This document shows, piece by piece, positions 8,503-19,569 of a stretch of DNA of 64,000 nucleotides (positions within the stretch are counted from its first letter, which is position 1; the number at the start of each line of letters is the position of its first letter). A program made the translations under genes and the position numbers. Under the pieces are notes generated by a model. The model did no database searches, was not told the DNA's origin, and saw only the letters and a program-made list of their open reading frames with translations. The stretch covers positions 1 to 64,000 of the forward strand of contig CATLLJ010000013.1 in NCBI GenBank assembly GCA_950022495.1. Direction: 5' to 3'. This DNA comes from an uncultured bacterium (GTDB lineage Bacteria > Cyanobacteriota > Vampirovibrionia > Gastranaerophilales > Gastranaerophilaceae).

Positions 8503-11500
8503 ATGAAGACTAAAAGTCGTAATTTGTATGCCATCGCAGCAATTATTTCAGTTGTATTATGCGGTGTGCAGAATGTAGATGCTGCAAACTTGTCATCGTA
8601 TACAACTTTGCAATCAGCATTAGCTGCTAATGCTGATTCTTTAAATATAGGTATAAATGAAAATTCTACAGTAACAGCTCCGGTGTTTAGAGCTTCTGTT
8701 GCTGCGTTAACCGCTGTTTACTCTTCTTTGGAAGATGCGGTTTCTGCTACAGAATTAGATCGTAGTTATACGTTAGTATCTGCAGAATCTACTACAGGAT
8801 TAGGTGTTCTTGGCGGAGACGGTGCTACTTTAACGATATATGGTAACGGTCATTCTATAAGTTCAACAGGAGCAGGGATAACTGTAGAAAACGGACAAAC
8901 TTTAAACAGTCATAAGGTAAGCGGCTGGTCTTCAAGTGGTTTATCTTCAGCTTTAATTGAAAATAATGGTACAACTGCACTAAAAAATTCTATATATGAA
9001 AATAATTCAAATGTTGTTATAAATAATAGCGGTAAATTTTCAACCATAGGTACTGACTTTAAGAACAATAGCGGAACAACTGCAGTAAATAATGCTTCAA
9101 CAGGTGAAGTTAGACTATCAGGCGGCACATTTGAAGGTAATAATAGAGCAATAACAAACGCTAATAAATTAACTTTGACTAATGTAACTGTAAAAGCCGG
9201 TTCAGGGGCTGTAAAAAATGATATAAATACAACAGATGAATTGATCTTAACAGGAACAAATAATTTAAATAGTGATATCTCAGGTTCAGGCTCAATTACA
9301 AATCAAGGAACAGCAAATCTAACCGGTGATAACAGCCAATATATAGGTACTTACACTCAATCTTCAACTAGTGCCGTAACAAATGTGAATGATGGTAAAT
9401 TTTTTGGTGGGGAATCAACAATAACAGGCGGAACTTTGAACTGGTTAACTTCAAATGATATTGAAAATACTGCTAATTTAACTTTGTCCGGCAACAGTAA
9501 ATTAAATGTTGGTGATGATGCACATAATACAACATTATCTATAAATACAGGAAGTTCAATAGCTGATACTGCAACTGTTGCCGTATCAACAGGCTCAACC
9601 CTGAATGTTTCAGGCGGTAATGTCGTTCTTAATAGTGATGATACGGATGTTAATGGTACAGTACATTTAACTGATGGAAAGTTGCTGCTTAACAACTTTA
9701 CTACATCAGGAACTATCAACGCAGAACAGGGTAATCTAACAGTTGGCAGTGTTGGTACGACTAAATTAAACGGTCAAACTACAATTAGCGGCGATGTAAC
9801 AACAAATATAAGCGGAAGATTGGAAGTTAATAATGCGGCTTCTGATATAACATTAAATAATGGAGATACTATTTCCGGAACTGTTAATTTAAAATCCGGT
9901 AATTTAACACTTGATGATTTAACGACTTCAGGAACAATTAAAGCAGAAGCCGGAAACTTTATAGTTAATGGTAACACTACACTTAATGGAGTTACTACAA
10001 TTAACGGTGCGGTAAATACAACAGTAAATGGTACTTTAGCTATTAATAACTCAAATGCTAATACAAATGTAGTATTTAATTCCGGTGATTCAATTGAAGG
10101 CGGTAAAGTAGACTTACAAGCCGGTAAATTAACTTTAGATGGCAATTTTAAAACTACAACCGGAGAAATTTCCGCTACAGGTGGTTCTGTTGTAGTTAAT
10201 ACTAATATTGATTTAAAAGGTAAGACAACAATTGATGCCGATGCTGCGGTGCAAATTAACGGTAATTTAAACGTTGAAAATTCTGCTTCTAATATTGTAT
10301 TGAATAATAATGATACTATCGCAAGTGCTGGTAAACTTAGTTTAAATGCCGGTACATTAGCGTTAAATGGTTTTACTACAAGTGGTGAAATTGCTGCTGC
10401 TAATGGAAATGTTTCAGTTGCAGGGACAACAAATCTTAACGGTAAAACTACTATCGCTGATACTGTGGCTGCAACAATCAATGGCACTATGAATATAAAT
10501 AATGCCGATTCAAGTGTAACATTAAACAATAATGATGAAATTACCGGAACCGTTAATTTGAAATCAGGTAATTTAACACTTGATGGTTTAACAACTTCAG
10601 GCACAATTAATGCAGATGGCGGTAATGTTACAGTAAATAATAACACTGTATTAAACGGTGTTACAACTATTGCAAACGCTGCTAATGTTGCAATCAATGG
10701 TACTTTGAATGTTAATAATTCAGCATCTCAAATTGCTCTTAATTCAACTTCTGATACTATAGATAAAACTAATGGAAAATTTTCTTTGCAAGCCGGTCAA
10801 TTGACTTTGACTGATTTTACAACAGAAGGTGAAATAGCGGCTTCGGGTGGCAAGGTTATTATTAATGGTACTAATGACTTAAAAGGTAAAACTACAATTG
10901 ATAGATTGGCTGACCTTGATGTTAAAGGTACTCTTGGTATTAATAATGCAGACTCAAATGTTATTATAGACTCAACAGATAAGTTAACCGGCCTTGTAAA
11001 ATTATCTGACGGGAACGTAACTGTTGACTCTATAACTACATCCGGCGGAATTTATGCAGACGGCGGGGTTTTGACTGTTAATGGAAATACCTCAACTACA
11101 GGTTATACAGAACTTCGTGAAGCTGTGAAGCTTGTTGTTAATTCAGGTTCTGAATTTAAACTTAATAATGGTAATGTAAATACAAATATTGTTCTTGATA
11201 GTGATGATGAAATTAACGGTACTGTTAATATGGAAATGGGTAAATTAACCCTTGAAACTCTGGAAACTGAGGGTACAATTCTGGCATCAGGCGGACAATT
11301 TATTGTAAACGGTAATAATACTTTAAATGGAGTTACTTCAATTGCAGGTGCTGTTACAACAACTGTTAACGGTACATTAGGTATTAATAATTCTGATACA
11401 AATACAAACATTGTATTAGATTCAAATGACTCAATTGAGGGCGGTAAAGTAGATTTACAAAACGGTAAATTAACACTTAACGGTTTCACAACTACCAATG

Positions 11501-14500
11501 GTGAAATTGCTGCCTCAGGCGGTAATGTTGTGGTTAACGGTACTAATAACTTAAGCGGTAAAACTACAATTGAAAAAAATGTTATTGCAAATATCAATGG
11601 TAGCTTAAATATTGATAATGCGGATTCTAATGTTGTATTGAGCGGTAATGATACTATTGCAAATAGTGGTAAAGTAAGTTTAGTTGCCGGTACATTAAAT
11701 CTCGATGGCTTAACAACCGGTGGTGAAATTTCAGCAAACAGCGGAAATGTTACTATTGACGGTGTTACTAATTTGAATGGTAAAACAACAATCGGCGATG
11801 GTGCGACTACACAAGTTAACGGTACTTTGAACATCAATAATACAAATTCAAATGTAACATTAAATACAGGTGATACTATTACAGGTACAGTTGGTTTAAA
11901 ATCAGGAAACTTAAATGTTACAGGTCTAACTACTGCCGGTATAATAGACGCAGATGGTGGAAATCTTACATTCTCAGGTACTAATAATTTAACAGGTACC
12001 GTAACTGTTGCAGATGCTGTAAATACTATAATTAATGATACTTTAACTGTAAATAATGCAAATTCTAATATTGTATTGAATTCAACAGACGCATTAAACG
12101 GTGTAGTTAATCTTGCAGATGGTACATTAAATCTTAAAGGTTTAACTACTAACGGTACAATTGATGTTGATGGCGGTAAGTTTATAGTTGACGGCAGAAC
12201 AACTTTGAATGGTGAAACTACAATTGATGCTGCTGTTGAGACTGTTATTAATAACGGTGCAGTTTTAGCTCTTAACAATGCAAATTCAACTGTAACTTTG
12301 AATAGAGTTGATGAAACCAACAAAGATACTTGGAATGGTACTATTGAGTTAACAAACGGCACTTTAAATACCGAAGGTTTAACTGCTAACGGTGCAATTC
12401 AAGCTATAGGCGGTAATATCAATATTAAATCTGGCGATTTAAAAATTGAAGGAACCAGCTATATTGGAAATGCAAGTAATCAAGGTGCAGATGTAAATAT
12501 TTCAAACGGCGGTTCTTTAATCTTCAATAAGGATTCTATAATTGCTAAATCTATAACCGGTACAGGTAATATTACTGTAAATGGTTCAAAATTAACATTT
12601 AACAGCGGATCATCTGTTGATAATACTCTTGGATTTACTTCAACAAATAATTCAACAGCAGTAATTAATGCAAATAATGCCTCTGTTAATGATATTCTTC
12701 ATATTATTAATAACGGTACAAATACCGGTTTAACTATTGATGTTAAAAATAATAACATTTCCGAAAATTTAACAATTGACGGTACAAATATTTCTCAATT
12801 AAAACTTGCAGGCGGTACATATTCAGGTAATCTGGTAAATAATGGAACAGTATCAAATACAGGTGTTCTTAATTTGTCAGGTCAAATGAGCGGCAGCGGT
12901 ATATTTAATAATTCTGCAAATACCAATGTTACTGCTGACCAATCTGGTTTTAAAGGTACTTATAATCAGTCTGCTGGTAATTTAGTTGTTGATGCTAACG
13001 GTAAAATATTTGGCGGAGATAAAAATATTAATGGCGGAACTGTTTCAGTAACTTCAAATTCTGCTATTGATTATGGTAAAGTTCACCTTGGCAGCGGAAC
13101 AAAATTAACACATAATTCTCAAGAAGGTGTTGATAATACTATTGATAAATCTACAGTTGATTTTAAAGGTTCAAATGCAACTGCGGAATTTGTTTCCGGT
13201 AATTATCATCTTGCAGAAAAAGTTGGAAATAATAAATCTAACAATGTTGTATTTAAGAATTCAAATGTAACACTTGGTTCTACTGATTATAAAGATGGTG
13301 CTAAATACCAATTGGTTGGTTCAGATTTGAATCTTGTTGAAACAATTGATGAAGGTGTTCAAACTAACCATTATCAATTTGATAATTTAACTGCAAATAA
13401 TTCAACATTAAGCTTTAATGTAAAAATTGTTGATGGTGCAGCTCCTGGTTCTAAAGTTCTTGAAACAGATAGAATTACTATTACTAATAATTCAGGAACT
13501 CAATTCAAATTCGGTAATATATATATTACAGGAGAAGAAAACGGCTATCCTGAAAAATACAATACAGTAAATAATGTTCTAACAAACGCAACATTTGTTG
13601 GTCAACCTGATGTTGATAATATTACTTTTGCTACAGGTGCTACAACATCATGGGAATACGATGTAAAATCTGCAAATTCCGGACATAGTATTTCTATGGA
13701 AATTACAAATTACACAGATGAAAATACATTGTATAAAATGAACGACACTGAAGGTGTTAGATTCTTCCAATTCTCTGATGACGGTACTGATAAATTAGAT
13801 GTTTATCATATTGGACAATCATTGGGCGAAACAAAAGGACCTAGACCTGGTCAAACTGACCCTGCAATATTCAATGTTACAGGTCATAACAGAGATAAAA
13901 ATATTATTTCAGGTCTAATTGAATCAACCGGTGCTAAAGGCAGCTTATTTGATATTCATGAAGGTACAAATATTGAATTGAATATTAAAAATTTAACAAT
14001 TCAAGATGCTGATAAATCAGGGGATGGCTCTGTTGTTTATAATAACAGCACAAAAGGCAATGTTACACTTTCCAATGTCGGTATCAAAAACAACGGTGGT
14101 ACCAGTGCTATTTATAACGCAGGTACTTTGAGTGTTGATAAATCAATTTTTGAAGGTAATACAGGAATTGCTATCAATAACACTGGAACAAGTACAATTA
14201 CCGGTACTGAATTCAAAAATAATACCGGTTCAACAACTGTACAAAATGCCGGCGAAATGACAATCTCAAATAGTAAATTTAGCGGCAACACAAGTGCAAT
14301 ATCAAATACTAATAAATTAACTCTGAACAATGTAACAGTAGATGCAGGTTCTGGTTCTGCAAAAAATGATATCAACACAACCGGCGAATTAACTCTAACA
14401 GGAACAAATAATCTAAATAGTGATATCTCAGGTTCAGGTTCAATTGAAAATCAAGGAACAGTAAACCTAACCGGAGATAACAGCCAATATGCAGGTACTT

Positions 14501-17500
14501 ATACTCAGGCTCAAGGAACAACAAACGTAAATAACGGCAAGTTCTTTGGCGGAGAATCAACAATAACCGGCGGAACCTTAAACTGGTTAACTTCAAATGA
14601 TATTGAGGATACTGCTAAATTAGTAGTTTCCGGTAATGGTACAAGAGTAAATGTTGGTAATACTGCTAATAATACAACTTTAACTATTAAGAATGGAAGT
14701 TCAATAGCTAATGAAGCTGTAATTGCAATTGCAAAAGATTCTACATTAGGTGTTGATGCTAACGGTACCGTTAATATCAATGGCAATGATGTTTGGAGCG
14801 GTAAAGTTGAAGTTACAGATGGTATTTTAAATATTTCTGGCAGAGATGGAAACGGTCAATTTGTTGCAAATGGCGGAGAAGTAAATCTTAATTCAGGCAA
14901 TCTTTATATTGCAGAAGGCAGCAATATTATAGGTGATGGCAGCAATCCTGCTGTTACAATTGCAGATAAAACTAACTTGAATATCACCGGTGGTGATGTA
15001 ACATTGAATTCTAATGATACATGGACAGGTGCAGTTAATGTTGGTTCTGGTAATCTGGTAATTGATAACGTAACATCTAACGGTGTAATTACTGCTGAGG
15101 GTAACGATTCAACAGTTACTTTAAAAACCGGTGGAAACCTTAATATCGGTAAAGGTAGTGCTATTACAGAAGCAGTTACTGTTGCTCTTGAAGATAACAC
15201 CGTTACAACTATCTCTGATAAAGGCGGCTTAGCTTTAAATACAGGTGATAGCTGGTTAGGTGATATTATTGTTAATAAAGATGGTTTATTAACTGTAAAT
15301 AATATTGATTCAAACGGTAAACTTACTGCAAATAGCGGTACTGTTAATGTTAAAAGCGGATCTTTAGAAATTGCAGCTGACAGCTCTATTAAAAATGATG
15401 CAAATGTTATAATTGCAAATAATTCAACCTTAAAAGTTACCGGCGGTGATGTAGAACTTAACGGTGACGATTGGAAAGGTACTGTTGAAGTTACTTCCGG
15501 TCAATTAGATTTATCAGGTTACAATAATACTAATAAGAAAAATGGTAAATTTATTGCAAAAGAAGGCGGTACTGTTAATATTAATCAAGGTACTTTAACT
15601 GTTGCAAAAGGCAGTGAGATTGCCGGTGTATCTGATGATGTAGCGACAAGTTCATCTGTAAAAATCAAAGACGGTACAGAATTATTAATCGCTGGTGGTA
15701 AAGTTACACTTGATGCTAATGACCTTTGGGATGGCTTAGTAACTATGACATCCGGTACTCTTAATATCGAAGCAAGGGACTCTAACAAAGGTGTTCTTCA
15801 CGCTGATGCAGGTAACTTGAACTTCTCAACCGGTACTTTAACTATTGAAAATGGTTCATATATCGACTTAGATGTAAAAGTTGCATTGCCTGAAAATTCA
15901 GTAATTGATATCAAAAAAGGCGGTACTGTTGCTATCAATGATAACGATATCTGGGATGGTGAAATTACTCTTAACGGCGGTGTTCTTAATTACGGAACAA
16001 CTCACAGCGGCACTTTGACTGCTAACACCGGTGATATGAACTTGTTAAGCGGTTCAGTACTTAATATTCAAATTCCAAGTCAGGTTGCTGATGAAGTTAA
16101 CGTTGATATTCAGCAAAACGCTCTTGTTAACATCAGAAACGGTGCAGAATTTAATCTTGACTCCAAAGATAAATGGAGCGGTATGATTAATAATGGAGGC
16201 GGTACATTAACTACTTCTCAATTGACAAATTCAACGGGTTCAGGCGGCGGCTTGCAGCAAACTGCAGGAACCTCAATTTTTAAAGATAATTCTCATATTT
16301 CAATTACTGATGCTAACAGCTACATTAGAGGCGGCGATGTTCAAATTCTTGATAATTCCAGCCTATACTTTGGAGCCGGAACTGCAGAATTAAATGTTGA
16401 TAATTTAACAATGGATGGCAGTTCACTTCTAAATGTTATGAACGGTAAATTAAATACTTCTAATATTACTAACATGACAGTTAACGGTAAAAACGATGTT
16501 TCAATTAACATTACTCCAAGAGATTGGACTCATGATAAATTTGTTGTAGATACTTTAAAATCAGATTCTAAAGGTACAGTAAATATTTCAGATTTCGATT
16601 TCTTAGGATATGCTCCAATTGATAGACATATCAAGATGCAGATATTTGATGTTAAATCAATCCAAAATGTAAAATTCGATACAACAGACAAAGAAATCTT
16701 CACTCCAATCGGCTGGTATGATTTAAAATCTGTTGGCGGCGGATACTTTACATCTAATATGGTAAGATATAACCCTCAAGTATTTAGAGGTCAAGTTGCA
16801 ACTCAGGCTATGTATAATAACCAGCTTGCAATTAATGATATGCTTCTTAATCACGTAAGCTTGCAAAGTGAAAGATTGTTAGCTCAAGGTCATAATGCAA
16901 ATAAATATGCTATTAATGCTTCACAATTTGCACCATATCAATACAAAAAAGAAGATGGCGGATTATGGTTCAAATCTTATGTTAACTTTGAAACCTTGTC
17001 CTTAACAAGAGGCTTGCACGTTAATAACAATGCGTATGGTTCAATTGTTGGTGCTGATTTCCCTGTAGTTAATATGAAAAATGGCTGGAAATTTATGCCG
17101 ACTGCATTCATTGCATACAACGGTTCTCACCAGACATTTAGCAAAGTTGGTATGTATCAAAACGGCGGACAGGGCGGCTTTATGGGAACATTCATGAAGG
17201 ATGATTTCATTGGTTCTGTTCTTGCTTACGGCGGCGGATATAGTAACGAAATGTCTGTTGCAGGATTTAAAGATTATTCTGATAACTGGTTTGCCGGTAC
17301 TGCTGCAAAACTTGCTTATAATCTTCATGCAACCGAACACTTTACAGTTCAACCAACAGCATTTGTTTCATATAACATCTTCGGTAAACAAAACTGGAAC
17401 ACTGATTTCGGTACAATGAGTATGAACTCTGGTTTACTTAACGGTGTGAATGTTGCACCTGGTGTGAACTTGATTTATGCAAGAGAAACCTGGAATATGT

Positions 17501-17853
17501 ATGCAACAATTCAATATATGATTAATATTAATGATCAGGTTGGCGGTAGAGCAGGTAATGTAAATCTTGCCAGCATTGATATGAAACACGGTTATATTCA
17601 ATACGGTGTTGGTGTTACTAAAACCTGGAAAGACCGCTTAAGTTCTTACTTCCAAATCTTACTTAGAAACGGAGGAAGAACAGGTGTTGGTTTCCAACTT
17701 GGTTTACAGTACTTATTTGGTATGAAGAATCCGGTTCATGTTAAAAATAATACTAAAACCAAAGTAGTAAAAAATAAAAATGACATCGAAGTTTCTCAAA
17801 CTAAAAATGTCAGCCAAAAGAAAAAAGTAGTTAAATCATTATCAATGAAATAA
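8503..17853 (+). CDS. Giant repeat-rich type V autotransporter adhesin-like protein
   Basis: The 3116-residue product begins with a signal peptide (MKTKSRN, a hydrophobic core, cleavage near VDAA). A huge passenger rich in Asn, Thr, Gly and Ser follows. From roughly residue 380 to 1290 it is built of tandem units of about 75-80 residues containing NGTLNINN, a GTVNL-K-SGNLTL segment and TTSGTI-A-GGN, as expected for a beta-helix. A ~200-residue block near the N-terminus (nt ~8950-9570) recurs at nt ~14050-14700. From about residue 2820 the sequence becomes a beta-barrel with alternating aromatic strands, ending at LGLQYLFG near residue 3075. About 40 lysine-rich residues follow, which is unusual because autotransporters normally end at the last barrel strand. 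It is probably a surface adhesin; the ligand is unknown. Confidence 0.88.
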   Translation: MKTKSRNLYAIAAIISVVLCGVQNVDAANLSSYTTLQSALAANADSLNIGINENSTVTAPVFRASVAALTAVYSSLEDAVSATELDRSYTLVSAESTTGLGVLGGDGATLTIYGNGHSISSTGAGITVENGQTLNSHKVSGWSSSGLSSALIENNGTTALKNSIYENNSNVVINNSGKFSTIGTDFKNNSGTTAVNNASTGEVRLSGGTFEGNNRAITNANKLTLTNVTVKAGSGAVKNDINTTDELILTGTNNLNSDISGSGSITNQGTANLTGDNSQYIGTYTQSSTSAVTNVNDGKFFGGESTITGGTLNWLTSNDIENTANLTLSGNSKLNVGDDAHNTTLSINTGSSIADTATVAVSTGSTLNVSGGNVVLNSDDTDVNGTVHLTDGKLLLNNFTTSGTINAEQGNLTVGSVGTTKLNGQTTISGDVTTNISGRLEVNNAASDITLNNGDTISGTVNLKSGNLTLDDLTTSGTIKAEAGNFIVNGNTTLNGVTTINGAVNTTVNGTLAINNSNANTNVVFNSGDSIEGGKVDLQAGKLTLDGNFKTTTGEISATGGSVVVNTNIDLKGKTTIDADAAVQINGNLNVENSASNIVLNNNDTIASAGKLSLNAGTLALNGFTTSGEIAAANGNVSVAGTTNLNGKTTIADTVAATINGTMNINNADSSVTLNNNDEITGTVNLKSGNLTLDGLTTSGTINADGGNVTVNNNTVLNGVTTIANAANVAINGTLNVNNSASQIALNSTSDTIDKTNGKFSLQAGQLTLTDFTTEGEIAASGGKVIINGTNDLKGKTTIDRLADLDVKGTLGINNADSNVIIDSTDKLTGLVKLSDGNVTVDSITTSGGIYADGGVLTVNGNTSTTGYTELREAVKLVVNSGSEFKLNNGNVNTNIVLDSDDEINGTVNMEMGKLTLETLETEGTILASGGQFIVNGNNTLNGVTSIAGAVTTTVNGTLGINNSDTNTNIVLDSNDSIEGGKVDLQNGKLTLNGFTTTNGEIAASGGNVVVNGTNNLSGKTTIEKNVIANINGSLNIDNADSNVVLSGNDTIANSGKVSLVAGTLNLDGLTTGGEISANSGNVTIDGVTNLNGKTTIGDGATTQVNGTLNINNTNSNVTLNTGDTITGTVGLKSGNLNVTGLTTAGIIDADGGNLTFSGTNNLTGTVTVADAVNTIINDTLTVNNANSNIVLNSTDALNGVVNLADGTLNLKGLTTNGTIDVDGGKFIVDGRTTLNGETTIDAAVETVINNGAVLALNNANSTVTLNRVDETNKDTWNGTIELTNGTLNTEGLTANGAIQAIGGNINIKSGDLKIEGTSYIGNASNQGADVNISNGGSLIFNKDSIIAKSITGTGNITVNGSKLTFNSGSSVDNTLGFTSTNNSTAVINANNASVNDILHIINNGTNTGLTIDVKNNNISENLTIDGTNISQLKLAGGTYSGNLVNNGTVSNTGVLNLSGQMSGSGIFNNSANTNVTADQSGFKGTYNQSAGNLVVDANGKIFGGDKNINGGTVSVTSNSAIDYGKVHLGSGTKLTHNSQEGVDNTIDKSTVDFKGSNATAEFVSGNYHLAEKVGNNKSNNVVFKNSNVTLGSTDYKDGAKYQLVGSDLNLVETIDEGVQTNHYQFDNLTANNSTLSFNVKIVDGAAPGSKVLETDRITITNNSGTQFKFGNIYITGEENGYPEKYNTVNNVLTNATFVGQPDVDNITFATGATTSWEYDVKSANSGHSISMEITNYTDENTLYKMNDTEGVRFFQFSDDGTDKLDVYHIGQSLGETKGPRPGQTDPAIFNVTGHNRDKNIISGLIESTGAKGSLFDIHEGTNIELNIKNLTIQDADKSGDGSVVYNNSTKGNVTLSNVGIKNNGGTSAIYNAGTLSVDKSIFEGNTGIAINNTGTSTITGTEFKNNTGSTTVQNAGEMTISNSKFSGNTSAISNTNKLTLNNVTVDAGSGSAKNDINTTGELTLTGTNNLNSDISGSGSIENQGTVNLTGDNSQYAGTYTQAQGTTNVNNGKFFGGESTITGGTLNWLTSNDIEDTAKLVVSGNGTRVNVGNTANNTTLTIKNGSSIANEAVIAIAKDSTLGVDANGTVNINGNDVWSGKVEVTDGILNISGRDGNGQFVANGGEVNLNSGNLYIAEGSNIIGDGSNPAVTIADKTNLNITGGDVTLNSNDTWTGAVNVGSGNLVIDNVTSNGVITAEGNDSTVTLKTGGNLNIGKGSAITEAVTVALEDNTVTTISDKGGLALNTGDSWLGDIIVNKDGLLTVNNIDSNGKLTANSGTVNVKSGSLEIAADSSIKNDANVIIANNSTLKVTGGDVELNGDDWKGTVEVTSGQLDLSGYNNTNKKNGKFIAKEGGTVNINQGTLTVAKGSEIAGVSDDVATSSSVKIKDGTELLIAGGKVTLDANDLWDGLVTMTSGTLNIEARDSNKGVLHADAGNLNFSTGTLTIENGSYIDLDVKVALPENSVIDIKKGGTVAINDNDIWDGEITLNGGVLNYGTTHSGTLTANTGDMNLLSGSVLNIQIPSQVADEVNVDIQQNALVNIRNGAEFNLDSKDKWSGMINNGGGTLTTSQLTNSTGSGGGLQQTAGTSIFKDNSHISITDANSYIRGGDVQILDNSSLYFGAGTAELNVDNLTMDGSSLLNVMNGKLNTSNITNMTVNGKNDVSINITPRDWTHDKFVVDTLKSDSKGTVNISDFDFLGYAPIDRHIKMQIFDVKSIQNVKFDTTDKEIFTPIGWYDLKSVGGGYFTSNMVRYNPQVFRGQVATQAMYNNQLAINDMLLNHVSLQSERLLAQGHNANKYAINASQFAPYQYKKEDGGLWFKSYVNFETLSLTRGLHVNNNAYGSIVGADFPVVNMKNGWKFMPTAFIAYNGSHQTFSKVGMYQNGGQGGFMGTFMKDDFIGSVLAYGGGYSNEMSVAGFKDYSDNWFAGTAAKLAYNLHATEHFTVQPTAFVSYNIFGKQNWNTDFGTMSMNSGLLNGVNVAPGVNLIYARETWNMYATIQYMININDQVGGRAGNVNLASIDMKHGYIQYGVGVTKTWKDRLSSYFQILLRNGGRTGVGFQLGLQYLFGMKNPVHVKNNTKTKVVKNKNDIEVSQTKNVSQKKKVVKSLSMK
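9640..12370 (+). repeat. Tandem ~230-bp coding repeats in the autotransporter passenger
   Basis: At least ten diverged units of about 75-80 codons lie head to tail. Each contains a GTLNINN-like strand, a SGNLTLDGLTTSG-like strand and a GGNVTVNG-like strand. The near-repeats at DNA level make this a likely site for length change by recombination. They also explain the long accidental open frames on the other strand. Confidence 0.8.
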
Positions 17854-17865
17854 TTTACTAAGTAA

Positions 17866-17903
17866 CAAAAAGGCGGATTGAATATATTCAATCCGCCTTT
17901 TTT
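17866..17903 (+). terminator. Rho-independent terminator after the autotransporter
   Basis: A near-perfect hairpin with a stem built on AAAGGCGGATTGAAT and its complement spans 17867-17902 and ends in a T tract. It lies 14 bp after the autotransporter stop codon. Confidence 0.93.
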
Positions 17904-17991
17904 GTATTTATAAAGAAAAAATTTGCTATTGCGGTATATTATTATTAGAATATATAAAGTTAATTGTTAAATTTACAGAGGGAAATATATT

Positions 17992-19539
17992 TTGTCATCA
18001 AAAGATAAAGTTGTACAATTTAAGAAAAAAGAACCTTTAGAAAAGTCTGTACGTAAAGGCTTTAATTTGTATAACGAAGGTAAAATTCTCTTTGATAAGA
18101 ATAATGATGAGATTGCTATGAAAAAGTTTTTAGCAGCTGAAAAGCTGGGCTATAAATCTCCAGAGTTATTTAACTGTATTGCCTGGATTTATGGTAAGGA
18201 TGACAGCAATAATGAAAAAGTTTTTGAGTATATTGAAAAATCTTTAAAATGTGATGAAAATCACGGTTATACTTATTATTTAAAAGGTGTCAAGCTTAAA
18301 AATATAGAAAAATATGAAGAAAGTTTGAAAAGTTTTTTTAAGGCTGAAGAATTAGAGTATATTGTTTCTGATTTGTATACGCAAATTTCGTGGTGTTATG
18401 AATGTTTGGGTAATTTTATGAATGCTTCTGCTTACGCATCAAAGGCTATAAATTTATACCCGAAAGAATACAATTGTTATCGCAGAAAAGCATGGGTTTA
18501 TTATGTACAAGGACAATATGAGGAAGCTTTAAAATATTTTTTTGAAGCTGAAAAACTCGGTGATATAGAAAATTATAACAGTATTGCTTATTGTGCGTAT
18601 ATGCTGAATAACTATGATTTGGCTTTGGATTATGCAAATAAGATGATATTTCAGAATAATAAAGATGCCTATGGTTATTATCGGAAAGGGTGGATTTATT
18701 ATGTGTCAGATAAATATGATAAAGCTTTAAAGACATTTTTGCTTGCTGAAAAAAATTCAAATCCTGATATAGATAAAGATATTTATGACATGTATTCCAG
18801 AATATCTTGGATTTATGACCATAATTCAGATTTTGAAAAGTCTATGCAATATGCTGACAAAGCTATTAAATTAAATCCTAAAGATTCATATTCATTCTAT
18901 AGAAAAGCTTGTATTTATTCTTATGGACATAAAAATTATTCTGAAGCACTTAAGTATTATAAAGCTGCATACAAATTAGATAAAAGTTATCCGGATATGT
19001 TTTTTGATATTGGTAATACTTATATGCACCTCAAAAAATATAAACTCGGGATAAAATATGTAAATGAAGGGCTTGAATTATTTCCGGATGATATTGGGCT
19101 GATAAAGCTTAAAATTGCGATTTTGTATTTGATGAAAAATAATCAAGAAATTCGTGCAGTAATGAAAAAGATTGAAAATAAAACGCCGGATGATTTATGG
19201 TTTCAGCAGTGTTTTGGTATGTTTCAGGCTTTTGGTGATAGTAAAAATTATAAACTGGCAATTGAATATTTAGAGCCCATAAAAGATAAGTTAGAAACGG
19301 TTAATATTTTTGCATTATTTGCCCTTGCTTTTTCTTATGTTCAGGAAGGTTATTTTGAAAAAGGAATTGAGGCATTTTTAGAATATTCTCAGAAAGAGGA
19401 TTATTCACTTTTGGAGTATAAAGATAAAAAAGAAATTAAAAGATTAATCAAGACGTTGGAAAAAATGTTTCCTGAGAATAGCAGTGTTAAAGAAATCAAA
19501 AATAATTTTAGACCAATATATAAAACCAACAAAGCATGA
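17992..19539 (+). CDS. Tetratricopeptide-repeat protein
   Basis: This 515-residue protein consists almost wholly of TPR-type helix pairs, with repeated patterns such as YEEALKYFFEAEKLG, DYANKMI and AIKLNPKDSYSFYRKA. There is no signal peptide, so it should be a cytosolic scaffold for protein-protein contacts. Start choice: TTG at 17992, with AGAGGG at 17977-17982. The same AGAGGG-ATATAT layout precedes the TPR gene at 21967, which supports the non-ATG start. It ends in TGA, evidence that TGA is a normal stop here. A tRNA gene on the opposite strand follows. The partner protein is not evident. Confidence 0.8.
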   Translation: MSSKDKVVQFKKKEPLEKSVRKGFNLYNEGKILFDKNNDEIAMKKFLAAEKLGYKSPELFNCIAWIYGKDDSNNEKVFEYIEKSLKCDENHGYTYYLKGVKLKNIEKYEESLKSFFKAEELEYIVSDLYTQISWCYECLGNFMNASAYASKAINLYPKEYNCYRRKAWVYYVQGQYEEALKYFFEAEKLGDIENYNSIAYCAYMLNNYDLALDYANKMIFQNNKDAYGYYRKGWIYYVSDKYDKALKTFLLAEKNSNPDIDKDIYDMYSRISWIYDHNSDFEKSMQYADKAIKLNPKDSYSFYRKACIYSYGHKNYSEALKYYKAAYKLDKSYPDMFFDIGNTYMHLKKYKLGIKYVNEGLELFPDDIGLIKLKIAILYLMKNNQEIRAVMKKIENKTPDDLWFQQCFGMFQAFGDSKNYKLAIEYLEPIKDKLETVNIFALFALAFSYVQEGYFEKGIEAFLEYSQKEDYSLLEYKDKKEIKRLIKTLEKMFPENSSVKEIKNNFRPIYKTNKA

Positions 19540-19569
19540 AATACATTAGAAATAGGCAATTTAAACATT

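Noticed and set aside
9357-12362. Long open frames on the minus strand inside the autotransporter (9357-9719, 9774-10697, 11103-12362)
   Set aside because: They follow from the Asn/Thr/Gly repeat composition of the coding strand, have no ribosome binding sites or recognisable domains, and are hydrophobic low-complexity mirrors of the repeats.
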